A stretch of 64,000 bases of DNA from an uncultured Acetatifactor sp. (GTDB taxonomy: Bacteria > Bacillota > Clostridia > Lachnospirales > Lachnospiraceae), in the NCBI GenBank assembly GCA_947629645.1, contig CANREV010000003.1, forward strand, positions 1 through 64,000, written 5' to 3'. Under the pieces are notes generated by a model, which was not told the origin of the DNA, did no database searches, and saw only the letters and a program-made list of their open reading frames with translations. The position numbers were made by a program, and so were the translations under genes. Positions 1 to 8,727 of the stretch are shown here, piece by piece (positions within the stretch are counted from its first letter, which is position 1; each line of letters begins with the position of its first letter).

Positions 1-96
1 TAATAGGTCATAAGCTTAACCAGGGAAGAGACGGAGTCGTAAGGTGGATGTTCGGTGTCCGGTTCTGAGGGTACAACCTTCAGGCGCATATTTCGC
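1..96 (+). other. 3' part of an unidentified structured element cut by the window edge
   Basis: No reading frame here looks like a gene. The stretch can fold: CTGAGGGT and ACCTTCAG around 66-83 form a short hairpin, and AACC-GG near 18-24 can face CCGGTT near 59-64. It is followed directly by a terminator at 101-127, so it could be the 3' end of a transcribed RNA. The string GTCCGGTTCTGAGGG loosely resembles the end of group II intron domain V, but the rest of that domain is not convincing. The element begins outside the window, so I cannot name it. Confidence 0.25.
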
Positions 97-100
97 TTTA

Positions 101-127
101 AAAGAGTAGTTTTGCTACTCTTTTTTT
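101..127 (+). terminator. Rho-independent terminator
   Basis: AAAGAGTAG and CTACTCTTT form a hairpin with a short loop and run straight into seven T. It ends whatever is transcribed from the left edge. From 128 to about 296 I see only AT-rich sequence with no gene. Confidence 0.75.
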
Positions 128-297
128 AAATTTACGCAAGCAATGAACCAAGCTGACAAGTAAAAAATTTTCATGAATTTCACAGTGTTTCGCAGAAGGC
201 TGCCGGGGAGAAAAGGTAAAAATTGTTGGCGCAGTACGCTGCAGAGGAAGAAGACGAAAAAATCCAAAAATTTTTAACAAAATTATCAGATAATAGT

Positions 298-325
298 TTC
301 ATTTTCTGTTCAAGTTTGTTATAAT
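298..325 (+). promoter_or_regulatory. Probable SigA promoter of cheV
   Basis: A perfect -10 box TATAAT lies at 320-325, about 53 bases before the cheV start. The -35 region (around 297-303, TTCATT) matches poorly, so the promoter may need an activator or an upstream element. No SigD-type motility promoter is obvious. Confidence 0.45.
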
Positions 326-377
326 GTCCTAAAAGGGTAGTTTAAGCTCTTACTGGTGAAAACAACGAGGTGGAAAG

Positions 378-1289
378 ATGGATACAAAAATATTACTTGA
401 AAATGGAACGAACGAATTAGAAATCCTTGAATTTACTCTGGCGGGCAATTCATATGGCATTAATGTAGCGAAAATCAGAGAAATTATCAGATATGAGCCT
501 GTTACGCCTGTACCCAACTCTCATCCCAGTATTGAAGGAATTTTTATGCCGCGTGATACTATGATAACGGCGATTGATCTGAAGAACTGCCTTGGCCGCG
601 GTGAATCGAAGCCGAGCGGGTTATTTATCATCACTAATTTTAATAAACTTGATATTGCGTTTCATGTTGAGGAAGTTTTGGGAATTCACAGAGTATCCTG
701 GAGAGACATTATCAAACCAGATGCTACGATTTCCACAACGGATGAAAGTGTATCTACCGGTATCATCAAAAAAGACGGTAAACTCATTATCATAGTTGAT
801 TTTGAGAAAATCGTGGCGGATATTAATCCTGAGACGGGACTTAAGATGTCGGAGATCGTTGAACTGGGCGAAAGACACAGAAGCAATGTTCCTATTTTGA
901 TCGCTGAGGATTCGCCTTTGCTGAATAAATTGATTGTTGATTCCCTGAAAAGAGCAGGTTATGACAATTTGATTCATACTGAAAACGGTCAGAAAGCATA
1001 CGATGTGATTTGCCAGTGCAAGGCAGATGGTACATTGAAGGATCATGTCCGTATCATTGTAACGGATATTGAAATGCCTGAGATGGATGGGCACAGGCTT
1101 ACAAAGCTTGTAAAATCAGATGAGGCAACAGCGGATATACCTATCATTATTTTCTCATCTCTGGTAAATGATGATATGAAGAGAAAGGGCGAGGCGCTGG
1201 GAGCAGACGCGCAGCTTTCCAAACCTGAGATTGGTAATCTGGTAAGGATAGTAGACCGACTTGTGGAAGAAAATCATCTGGCGGATTGA
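378..1289 (+). CDS. cheV: Chemotaxis coupling protein CheV (CheW domain + receiver domain)
   Basis: CheV links chemoreceptors to the CheA kinase and tunes adaptation through phosphorylation of its own receiver domain. Residues about 15-150 form a CheW-like domain; residues about 170-300 form a response-regulator receiver. The receiver shows the acidic pair E177-D178, the phosphoacceptor D230 in VTDIEMPEMDG and the conserved K282 in LSKPE. The 303-residue length equals the usual CheV length. The ATG start has a GAGGTGG site just upstream. The gene stands alone, between its own promoter and terminator, with no other chemotaxis gene nearby. This orphan arrangement implies that the cell has a chemotaxis system elsewhere. 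The family call is firm. Confidence 0.93.
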   Translation: MDTKILLENGTNELEILEFTLAGNSYGINVAKIREIIRYEPVTPVPNSHPSIEGIFMPRDTMITAIDLKNCLGRGESKPSGLFIITNFNKLDIAFHVEEVLGIHRVSWRDIIKPDATISTTDESVSTGIIKKDGKLIIIVDFEKIVADINPETGLKMSEIVELGERHRSNVPILIAEDSPLLNKLIVDSLKRAGYDNLIHTENGQKAYDVICQCKADGTLKDHVRIIVTDIEMPEMDGHRLTKLVKSDEATADIPIIIFSSLVNDDMKRKGEALGADAQLSKPEIGNLVRIVDRLVEENHLAD

Positions 1290-1333
1290 CAGAGGGGGAT
1301 GTTGTTTGTTATGACATCCGGTAATAAGACAGT

Positions 1334-1361
1334 AAAAGCTGGGATCTTCCCAGCTTTTTTT
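1334..1361 (+). terminator. Rho-independent terminator after cheV
   Basis: AAAAGCTGGGA, a three-base loop and TCCCAGCTTTTTTT form a strong GC-rich stem with a T tract, 45 bases after the cheV stop. Confidence 0.9.
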
Positions 1362-1399
1362 GTAGATTTCAAAATAGGAAACGGAGTGTAAGTCAGGAT

Positions 1400-2188
1400 A
1401 TGATTTTAGATGACATCCGGGGAAAAATCGCGTCTGCAGAAATGATTTTAGTTGGTTTGGGCGAGGAATTTGATCATTTAGCAAATGTCAGAAAGACGGA
1501 CGAATATGAGAAGGGAAGTGAAATACTTCAACAGGCGGAAATGAAGTGGTTGCTTCCTGTGTGGTATGATTACTGTGAAAGTATTTTGAAAACTGACACG
1601 GCGAAGGTTCTGGCAAAGCTGGCAGGCATGTTGACAGGGAAGAATTATTTTGTGGTGTCGGTTGCAATGAATGATGCGATCGCGCAAACGCCGTGGGCGA
1701 AGGGGCGGCTGGTTATGCCCTGTGGCTCATCCCGGAAACTTCAATGTGCGGACGGATGCGGAGCGGATCCGGTTGCTCTGCAAAAGAAGGATAAAAAGTT
1801 GTTGTTTGATACAATGGAACAATTGTTTCATGGCAGCTTTGAGCCGGATAACCTGAAAGGACTTGGAATTTGTGAGCACTGTCATGCGCCTATGATTTTG
1901 AACAATATTTATGCAAAAAAATACAACGAGAACGGATATTTAGAGCAATGGAATCTGTATACAAAGTGGCTGCAGGGGACGTTGAACCGGAGAGTGCTGA
2001 TTTTGGAGTTTGGCGTTGGAATGCAATTTCCTTCTGTTATAAGATTTCCTTTTGAAAAGATAGCATATTTTAATCAAAAGGCGGAAATGTACCGGATTCA
2101 TGAGAAGCTGTATCAAATAGCAGAAGAATTAAAAGGGAAAGCATTTGGTTTGTCGCAGAATGCGATTGATTGCTTGAGAAACCTGTGA
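1400..2188 (+). CDS. Divergent Sir2-like (sirtuin-fold) protein
   Basis: The 262-residue protein resembles the clostridial Sir2-like branch. It has a stretch NYFVVSVAMNDAIAQTPW in the place where that branch has its Asp/His region. It also has Cys pairs arranged as a possible zinc ribbon (C-x3-C around residues 115-119 and CEHCHAP around 155-161), and a late ILEFGVGMQFPSVIRFPFE segment typical of that group. The N-terminal NAD-binding GAG motif is not intact: the matching region reads ILVGLGEEFD. Catalysis is therefore doubtful, and it may bind a nucleotide or act in another way. It sits between the cheV terminator and the acidic repeat protein, 58 bases before the latter, so the two may share a transcript. 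The family call is moderate; the substrate is unknown. Confidence 0.55.
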   Translation: MILDDIRGKIASAEMILVGLGEEFDHLANVRKTDEYEKGSEILQQAEMKWLLPVWYDYCESILKTDTAKVLAKLAGMLTGKNYFVVSVAMNDAIAQTPWAKGRLVMPCGSSRKLQCADGCGADPVALQKKDKKLLFDTMEQLFHGSFEPDNLKGLGICEHCHAPMILNNIYAKKYNENGYLEQWNLYTKWLQGTLNRRVLILEFGVGMQFPSVIRFPFEKIAYFNQKAEMYRIHEKLYQIAEELKGKAFGLSQNAIDCLRNL

Positions 2189-2246
2189 TAAACTATAAAT
2201 AGTTGTATATCCATACGATAAGTCATAGGAAAGCAGAGGTTGAATT

Positions 2247-5246
2247 ATGCCTTCACAAGAAGATTACTTAGACAAATTGTTAAATGTTATATCACAAAAC
2301 GATTTGGAAGAGTTGGATTTGGATGAACAGAATCTCTCCAATACAGATCATGTAGGATCTGAAGAAGAAACGTCTTCTATGAATGAAGATTTGAAAGCAT
2401 TGCAGGAAGAGGCAGGAATCACGGGGGAAGATCCGGACCTGGGACTTTCGGAGGAACCCTTGGAATCCGCAATTGAGAGCCTGGATTTTGCGGACGCAGA
2501 TCTGGGACTTTCGGAGGAACCCTCGGAATCCGCAATGAAGGACCTGGATTTTGCGGATGCAGATATGGGACTTTCGGAGGACCTTTCAGATTCTGCAGCG
2601 GAAGGAGACTTAAGTGTTTCGGAAACAGATGCAGGACTTTCAGAAGAATCTCAAGAGAAGTCTGAGGAAACATTGTCTTTGGATGATGATTTAAAGGCAT
2701 TGCAGGAAGAGTTGGGAATCACGGGGGGAGATTCGGATATGGGACTTTCGGAGGACCCCTCGGAATCCGCAATGAAGGACCTGGATTTTGCGGACGCAGA
2801 TCTGGGACTCTCGGATGCCCCCTCAGAATCCGCAATGAAGGACCTGGATTTCGCGGATGCAGATATGGGACTTTCGGAGGACCTTTCAGAATCTGCAGCA
2901 GAAGGAAACTTAAGTGTTTCGGAAACAGATGCAGGGCTTTCAGAAGAATCTCAAGGTAAGCCTGAGGAAACGCTGTCTCCGTCTTTGGATGATGATTTAA
3001 AAGCATTGCAGGAAGAGCTGGGAATCACAGGGGGAGATTCGGATATGGGACTTTCGGAGGACCCCATGGAATCCGCAATGAAGGACTTGGATTTTGCGGA
3101 TGCAGATATGGGACTTTCGGAGGAACTTTCAGAATCTGCGGCGGAAGGAGACTTAAGTGTTTCGGAACCAGATGCAGGACTTTCAGAAGAATCTCAAGGG
3201 AAGCCTGAGGAAACATTGTCTTCGTCTTTGGATGATGATCTGAAGGCATTGCAGGAAGAGTTGGGAATCCTTGGGGAAGATCCGGATTCAGGGTCAGCGG
3301 AGGGAGAAGCGGAAACTCCTACAGATGCTGATATAGAATCATTACAGGCGGAATTGGGATTGTCGGAGGACAGGTCTGAGGATCTGTCTGATCTTACAGC
3401 AAAAGAGTCAGAAACAGATATCTCGGAAATATCTTCCATGACGGAAGAGGATATTGACAGACTTTTGGCGCAGGGAAGAGAAACGCAGGAGGAAAGTCAG
3501 GACGATGCGGCGGCTGAGTTTCATGGTGATATTGCGGAATTGCTGGCAGACAGTGATGACAGCGATTTACAGGAAATTCATGATCTGCTGGAGAAGTCTG
3601 ACAATAACGAAGCAGTGGGAGAGGAAATTGAATCTCTGATTGAAAGTGAAAAAGAGGAAGCTCAATTACTTCCTGAAGATCTGCCTGATCCGGATGAAAA
3701 TCCGGATGCCCAAAAGGAACAATTGTCTCCCAAGGAACAAAAAGCCTTGGAAAAGAAACGTTTGAAAGAGGAGGCTGCCGCGGCAAAAAAGGCAAAAGCC
3801 GCAGAAAAGAAGGCGGAGAAGGAAGCAAGAAAGGCAGCGAAGAAAGCGGAAAAAGAAGCCAGAAAAAGGGATAAGGCTGGCACAGCGGAAGAAGGCAGTA
3901 TTTCTGAACAGGGGACTGCGAAACCGGATGAGCCGATCGATACCACACTTTTGGATTCCATTCTTTCGGAAGCCGGAAAGATCAGCGGTGATGATAAAGT
4001 TACGGGCTTTACGGGAAATTATAATGCGGAAGTAGATGGTGATCTGCAGGAGCAGCTTGGGGATGATGCGGATCTTCCGGGGCTGAAGGAAGAATCCGAA
4101 AATGTCCAGGAGGGGGACGATTTTGGGATAGATTTGGGAAGCCTGCTAAACGGAAGTGATGGTGAGGATGCCGGTATAGCAGAAGGCGGGGAGAATTCAG
4201 ATTTTCCTGATTTTGTCGCATTGGATGCGGATGACATCGCGGGAATCGCAGAATTGACAGATGAGGGCGAGGAAGAAGATAAGCCTAAGAAAAAAGGGTT
4301 TTTCTCCAGATTCCTGGAATTTTTAACACAAGAGGATGAGGAAGAAGAGGAAGAGAATGAAAATATTCAGTTGTCTGATGAGAATCAGGAGATCATAGAG
4401 GAACTGGATCAGGAAAAAGATAAGAAACAAAAGAAAGGCAAAAAAGGCAAGAAGAAGGACAAGAAGGACAACAAGAAGGACAAGGCGGAAAAGAAAGGGG
4501 AAACTCCTGACGGGGACGAGGAAGAATCCGAGGAGGAAAAGGATAAGAAAGAGGGGAAGAAAAAGAAAGACAAAAAGCCTAAAAAAGAAAAGGCACCCAA
4601 GGAAACAGAACCCGTTGACCCTAAGAAGCGGCTGACATTTAAAAAGATACTGCCGATAGCGCTGGTCTGCCTGTCATTGGCAGGGGCCATCATCATTCTT
4701 ACGAATTTGTTTACAGACTATACTGATAAGGCCGCGGCGCGGACGGCGTACCATAACGGCGATTATCAGACCTGTTACCAGAATCTTTATGGCAAGGACT
4801 TAAATGACAGCGATCAGGTTATGTTAGGAAAGTCTGAAAGTATTTTGACGGTAAGATTGTGGATCCGTGAATATGAGATCCTTGAGGCGGAAGGTTCTTC
4901 ACTGGAGGCGCTTGACAGTTTGATCCAATCTGTTTACCATTATCCTGATCTGTACGAGAAAGCGTCACAGTGCAACGCAACGCAGGAGGTTGCAAACGAG
5001 TATGCAGTGATTTTGAATCTGCTTTCTGAGAAGTACGGCCTGACGGAGGACCAGGCGAAAGCCATTGCGGCGGAACCGGATGATATCCAATATACCAAGC
5101 AGGTCAATACGATCGTTCAGGGCGGAGCTTACGGTTCATGGAACGAGCCGGAACCGGAACCTGAAAAGGAGCCTATGACCGATGTGCTCCCTGAGGAATC
5201 CGAACTGCCGGACGAAAACTTTATTGATACCAATACTGCAAGGTAA
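2247..5246 (+). CDS. Acidic tandem-repeat protein with one transmembrane anchor, function unknown
   Basis: I do not recognise this 999-residue protein. Residues 1-345 are extremely acidic and carry three near-identical repeats of about 80-100 residues built from LKALQEELGI, GLSED and MKDLDFADAD modules. Residues about 490-560 and 715-790 are Lys/Ala/Glu-rich and probably helical or disordered. One membrane segment lies at about 800-822 (ILPIALVCLSLAGAIIIL), just after a very basic stretch, so the large N-terminal part should be cytoplasmic. The C-terminal 175 residues, probably outside, look helical and TPR-like (ARTAYHNGDYQTCYQNLYG), ending in an acidic Pro/Glu tail. It is 15 bases from hisH and likely co-transcribed with it. 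No enzyme motif is visible. A scaffold or envelope-tethering role is only a guess. Confidence 0.8.
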   Translation: MPSQEDYLDKLLNVISQNDLEELDLDEQNLSNTDHVGSEEETSSMNEDLKALQEEAGITGEDPDLGLSEEPLESAIESLDFADADLGLSEEPSESAMKDLDFADADMGLSEDLSDSAAEGDLSVSETDAGLSEESQEKSEETLSLDDDLKALQEELGITGGDSDMGLSEDPSESAMKDLDFADADLGLSDAPSESAMKDLDFADADMGLSEDLSESAAEGNLSVSETDAGLSEESQGKPEETLSPSLDDDLKALQEELGITGGDSDMGLSEDPMESAMKDLDFADADMGLSEELSESAAEGDLSVSEPDAGLSEESQGKPEETLSSSLDDDLKALQEELGILGEDPDSGSAEGEAETPTDADIESLQAELGLSEDRSEDLSDLTAKESETDISEISSMTEEDIDRLLAQGRETQEESQDDAAAEFHGDIAELLADSDDSDLQEIHDLLEKSDNNEAVGEEIESLIESEKEEAQLLPEDLPDPDENPDAQKEQLSPKEQKALEKKRLKEEAAAAKKAKAAEKKAEKEARKAAKKAEKEARKRDKAGTAEEGSISEQGTAKPDEPIDTTLLDSILSEAGKISGDDKVTGFTGNYNAEVDGDLQEQLGDDADLPGLKEESENVQEGDDFGIDLGSLLNGSDGEDAGIAEGGENSDFPDFVALDADDIAGIAELTDEGEEEDKPKKKGFFSRFLEFLTQEDEEEEEENENIQLSDENQEIIEELDQEKDKKQKKGKKGKKKDKKDNKKDKAEKKGETPDGDEEESEEEKDKKEGKKKKDKKPKKEKAPKETEPVDPKKRLTFKKILPIALVCLSLAGAIIILTNLFTDYTDKAAARTAYHNGDYQTCYQNLYGKDLNDSDQVMLGKSESILTVRLWIREYEILEAEGSSLEALDSLIQSVYHYPDLYEKASQCNATQEVANEYAVILNLLSEKYGLTEDQAKAIAAEPDDIQYTKQVNTIVQGGAYGSWNEPEPEPEKEPMTDVLPEESELPDENFIDTNTAR
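2389..3261 (+). repeat. Coding tandem repeats of about 243-306 bp
   Basis: Each unit opens with codons for LKALQEE, at about 2392, 2692, 2998 and (partial) 3241. Units one and two are about 300 and 306 bp; unit three is about 243 bp and lacks one inner MKDLDFADAD module. The DNA itself is nearly identical between units, not just the protein, which points to recent duplication or ongoing unequal recombination. Confidence 0.85.
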
Positions 5247-5261
5247 GGGAAGGTCAGTCTG

Positions 5262-5876
5262 ATGATTTCGATTATTGACTATGATGCGGGCAACATAAAA
5301 AGTGTGGAAAAAGCGCTTCATCATCTGGGACAGGAAGCTGTCATTACCAGAGATCCCGATAAGATTCTCAACGCAAAAGGGGTGATACTTCCCGGCGTGG
5401 GCGCTTTTGGCGATGCCATGGAAAAGCTTCATACTTACGGGCTGGTGGATGTGATTCATCAGTGTGTGGCAAAGCAGATTCCCTTTTTGGGGATCTGCCT
5501 CGGGCTGCAGCTTCTGTTTGAGAGCAGTGAGGAAAGTCCGGGAGTGGAAGGCTTGCATATTTTGGATGGAAAGATACAAAGGATTCCTTCACAGGCGGGA
5601 TTGAAGATTCCGCATATCGGTTGGAACAGTTTAAGTTTTCCCAACGAGGGAAGGCTGTTTCGCGGGATTTTGGAGAACTCATATGTGTATTTTGTGCATT
5701 CTTACTATTTGCAGGCCGCAGATCCGGCGATTGTGACGGCGACAACGGAGTATGGCGCTTGTATTCATGCGTCCGTGGAAAAGGGTAATGTGTTCGCCTG
5801 TCAGTTCCATCCGGAGAAAAGTTCGGATGTCGGCATGCGTATTTTGCAGAATTTTATCGGGATCGTGGAGGGTTAA
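5262..5876 (+). CDS. hisH: Imidazole glycerol phosphate synthase, glutamine amidotransferase subunit HisH
   Basis: HisH releases ammonia from glutamine and passes it to HisF for the fifth step of histidine synthesis. The 204-residue class I amidotransferase shows the oxyanion motif PGVGAFG (44-50), nucleophile C79 in GICLG, and the H183/E185 pair in QFHPEKS. Length is normal. It starts 15 bases after the acidic repeat protein and its stop is one base before the hisF start, so the two partners are translationally coupled. No other his genes are in the window. Confidence 0.96.
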   Translation: MISIIDYDAGNIKSVEKALHHLGQEAVITRDPDKILNAKGVILPGVGAFGDAMEKLHTYGLVDVIHQCVAKQIPFLGICLGLQLLFESSEESPGVEGLHILDGKIQRIPSQAGLKIPHIGWNSLSFPNEGRLFRGILENSYVYFVHSYYLQAADPAIVTATTEYGACIHASVEKGNVFACQFHPEKSSDVGMRILQNFIGIVEG

Positions 5877-5877
5877 G

Positions 5878-6639
5878 ATGCATACAAAACGTGTGATTCC
5901 CTGTCTGGATATCAAGGATGGCAGAGTGGTCAAGGGCATTAAATTTGAAAATCTGAAAGACGCAGGGGACCCTGCGGATGTGGCCGCCGCCTATGACAAA
6001 GCGGGAGCTGATGAAGTGGTGTTCCTTGATATCACGGCTTCCTCGGACAGCCGGGCCACTCAGTTAGAGTGGGTGCGTCAGGTAGCCTCCAGATTGTTTA
6101 TTCCCTTTACGGTAGGCGGAGGGATCCGCACGGTTGATGATTTCAAAGCCATTCTCAGGGAGGGGGCGGACAAAATTTCCGTGAATTCCGCGGCGATCAT
6201 GAATCCACAGTTGATTTCGGATGCGGCGGATAAATTCGGCAGCCAGTGCGTGGTGGTAGCCATCGATGCAAAGCGCAGGGCGGACGGCAGCGGATGGAAT
6301 ATCTTTAAGAACGGCGGCCGTGTGGATATGGGTATGGACGCTGTGGAATGGGCTTTAAGGGCGGAACGTCTCGGCGCGGGGGAGATCCTTTTGACCAGTA
6401 TGGATGGGGACGGTACCAAGGAGGGCTATGATCTGGAACTGACCAGGGCGGTGGCGGAAGCTGTCAGCATACCTGTCATTGCCTCCGGAGGCGCGGGAAG
6501 GCTGGAGCATTTTTATGACGCGCTGACGAAAGCCAAAGCGGAGGCAGTTTTAGCGGCATCGCTGTTTCATTATAAAGAGTTGGAAATCAGGCAGGTGAAA
6601 GAGTATCTGCGTGGGAAAGGTGTCAGCGTAAGATTATGA
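5878..6639 (+). CDS. hisF: Imidazole glycerol phosphate synthase, cyclase subunit HisF
   Basis: HisF uses ammonia from HisH to turn PRFAR into imidazole glycerol phosphate and AICAR. The 253-residue (beta/alpha)8 barrel begins [20 protein letters not shown] with the general acid/base D11, and carries the phosphate-binding motifs VGGGIRT and ASGGAG. The second catalytic Asp is in VVAIDAKRR, near residue 130. I chose the ATG one base after the hisH stop because an upstream extension would run inside hisH and the family starts here. The stop overlaps the ung start (ATGA). Confidence 0.96.
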   Translation: MHTKRVIPCLDIKDGRVVKGIKFENLKDAGDPADVAAAYDKAGADEVVFLDITASSDSRATQLEWVRQVASRLFIPFTVGGGIRTVDDFKAILREGADKISVNSAAIMNPQLISDAADKFGSQCVVVAIDAKRRADGSGWNIFKNGGRVDMGMDAVEWALRAERLGAGEILLTSMDGDGTKEGYDLELTRAVAEAVSIPVIASGGAGRLEHFYDALTKAKAEAVLAASLFHYKELEIRQVKEYLRGKGVSVRL

Positions 6640-7310
6640 GTATGATAAGCAATGACTGGCTTACGGAACTTGGCAGCGAGTTCAGTAAGCCTTATTATAA
6701 GCAGTTGTATGAGTTTGTGAAAACGGAATATAATACCACACAGGTATTTCCTCCTGCGGACGACATTTTTAATGCGTTTCATCTGACGCCGCTCAGCGAG
6801 GTAAAAGTGGTCATTCTCGGGCAGGATCCTTATCACAATGTGGGACAGGCTCACGGTCTTTGTTTTTCCGTGAAACCGGAAGTGGATATTCCTCCTTCTT
6901 TAGTGAATATTTATAAAGAACTGCATGATGACCTGGGGTGTGAGATCCCAAACAACGGCTATCTGGTCAAGTGGGCGAAACAGGGTGTGCTGATGCTGAA
7001 TACGGTGCTGACCGTGCGCGCCCACATGGCAAATTCCCACAGAGGGAGAGGCTGGGAAGAATTTACCGATGCGGCTATCCGGGCATTGAACAAACAGGAT
7101 CGTCCCATTGTATTTATTCTGTGGGGGAGACCGGCCCAGAGCAAAAAGCGGATGCTGGACAATCCTAATCATCTGGTCCTTGAGGCGCCCCACCCCAGTC
7201 CCCTTTCCGCATATAACGGTTTCTTCGGCAGCAAGCCTTTCAGCAAGACTAACCGCTTTCTGGAAGAACATGGGATTGAGCCTGTTGACTGGCAGATTGA
7301 AAACGTGTAA
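6636..7310 (+). CDS. ung: Uracil-DNA glycosylase (family 1)
   Basis: Ung removes uracil from DNA, the first step of base-excision repair after cytosine deamination or dUTP misincorporation. The 224-residue protein shows the water-activating motif GQDPYH (62-67, catalytic D64), the uracil-binding region GLCFSV and the minor-groove loop [11 protein letters not shown]. Length is typical. It overlaps hisF by four bases (ATGA), so it is made from the hisH-hisF transcript; no functional link to histidine synthesis is implied. Confidence 0.96.
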   Translation: MSMISNDWLTELGSEFSKPYYKQLYEFVKTEYNTTQVFPPADDIFNAFHLTPLSEVKVVILGQDPYHNVGQAHGLCFSVKPEVDIPPSLVNIYKELHDDLGCEIPNNGYLVKWAKQGVLMLNTVLTVRAHMANSHRGRGWEEFTDAAIRALNKQDRPIVFILWGRPAQSKKRMLDNPNHLVLEAPHPSPLSAYNGFFGSKPFSKTNRFLEEHGIEPVDWQIENV

Positions 7311-7426
7311 ACTGGAAAGTTGTACGGGTTAGATCAGACAAACCTGCTGCAATGCGCCATATGATACAACGTGACAGTTTTGCCGGAGGCTGAACGGTTA
7401 CGATACGACAGAAAAGAGGATACATT

Positions 7427-8704
7427 ATGGAAAAGAAAGCATTTGTGACAAAAGAGATGATCGAGGAAATTACAAAAACGTATCCCACGCCTTTTCACAT
7501 TTATGACGAGAAGGGCATCCGTGAGAATGCGAAAGCGTTGAAAGAAGCGTTTGCGTGGAACAGGGGTTACAAAGAATTTTTTGCGGTAAAAGCAACTCCC
7601 AATCCTTTTCTGATCAATATTCTGAGAGAATACGGATGCGGCTGTGACTGTTCTTCCCTGACGGAGCTGATGCTCAGTCATGCCATGGGGCTAAAGGGGG
7701 AAGATATCATGTTTTCCTCCAATGATACGCCGGAGGAAGAGTTCAGGCTGGCGGCGCAGATCGGCGCTACCATCAATCTGGATGATATTACGCACATTGC
7801 CTTTTTGGAACAAATTTTAGGAAGCCTGCCTGAAACTATAAGCTGTCGCTATAATCCCGGCGGATATTTTTCCCTGGGAACGGATATTATGGATAATCCC
7901 GGAGATGCCAAGTACGGTTTTACCACGGAGCAAATGTTCGAGGGATTCCGGATCCTGAAAGAGAAAGGTGTGAAGCATTTTGGCATTCACGCTTTTCTCG
8001 CCAGCAACACTGTGACCAATGAATATTATCCCACGTTGGCGAAACAGTTGTTTGAGTTAGCTGTAAAGCTGAAAGAGGATACGGGGGCGCACATTGCCTT
8101 TATCAATCTTTCCGGCGGTATCGGGATTCCCTACCGTCCCGATCAAACGCCCAATGATATCGGGGTGATCGGAGATGAGGTCAGAAAAGTTTACGAGCAG
8201 GTTCTGGTTCCGGCAGGAATGGGAGATGTGGCTATTTATACGGAGTTGGGACGTTTCATGATGGGCCCCTACGGTCATCTGGTGACTAAGGTGATTCATC
8301 AAAAGCACACTCACAAGGAATATCTGGGCGTGGATGCCTGTGCGGTAAACCTGATGCGGCCTGCCATGTATGGAGCGTATCATCATATTACCGTTTTGGG
8401 GAAGGAGGATAAGCCCTGCGACCATAAGTATGATGTGACAGGCTCCCTCTGCGAGAACAACGACAAATTTGCCATCGACAGAATGCTTCCCGAAGTGGAA
8501 ATCGGCGATTATATCGCAATCCATGACACGGGAGCCCATGGATTTGCCATGGGATACAATTACAACGGCAAGCTGAAATCCGCGGAGCTTTTGCTGCACG
8601 AGGATCATTCCGTTGAGCTGATCCGCCGTGCGGAGACGCCTAAGGATTATTTTGCTACTTTCGATGGGTTTGAAATCTTTGACAAGTTGTTTCCCCAAAA
8701 ATAA
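7427..8704 (+). CDS. lysA: Diaminopimelate decarboxylase
   Basis: LysA removes CO2 from meso-diaminopimelate to give lysine. The 425-residue fold-type III PLP enzyme shows the Schiff-base lysine K55 in FFAVKATPN, the glycine-rich phosphate motif NLSGGIGIPY, and a C-terminal CENNDKFAIDR segment with the active-site Cys from the partner subunit. It has an AAGAGGA ribosome site eight bases before the ATG. The 116-base gap after ung holds no clear lysine riboswitch. The S66 peptidase follows after 23 bases, so the two are likely co-transcribed. Both touch diaminopimelate or peptidoglycan chemistry. Confidence 0.9.
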   Translation: MEKKAFVTKEMIEEITKTYPTPFHIYDEKGIRENAKALKEAFAWNRGYKEFFAVKATPNPFLINILREYGCGCDCSSLTELMLSHAMGLKGEDIMFSSNDTPEEEFRLAAQIGATINLDDITHIAFLEQILGSLPETISCRYNPGGYFSLGTDIMDNPGDAKYGFTTEQMFEGFRILKEKGVKHFGIHAFLASNTVTNEYYPTLAKQLFELAVKLKEDTGAHIAFINLSGGIGIPYRPDQTPNDIGVIGDEVRKVYEQVLVPAGMGDVAIYTELGRFMMGPYGHLVTKVIHQKHTHKEYLGVDACAVNLMRPAMYGAYHHITVLGKEDKPCDHKYDVTGSLCENNDKFAIDRMLPEVEIGDYIAIHDTGAHGFAMGYNYNGKLKSAELLLHEDHSVELIRRAETPKDYFATFDGFEIFDKLFPQK

Positions 8705-8727
8705 GCTGGGCTGAGGAAGAGTAAGTT

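Noticed and set aside
1..100. Group II intron domain V end
   Set aside because: Only the 3' strand likeness is seen; the catalytic triad, tetraloop and two-base bulge cannot be placed.
98..280. 60-residue open frame on the - strand at the window start
   Set aside because: It crosses the terminator, has no ribosome site and shows no family likeness.
2419..3249. Three Pro/Leu-rich open frames on the - strand inside the acidic repeat gene
   Set aside because: They are mirror frames of the tandem repeat, each about one unit long, with no ribosome site.
7311..7426. Possible lysine riboswitch before lysA
   Set aside because: 116 bases is too short for the lysine aptamer and none of its conserved boxes is visible.
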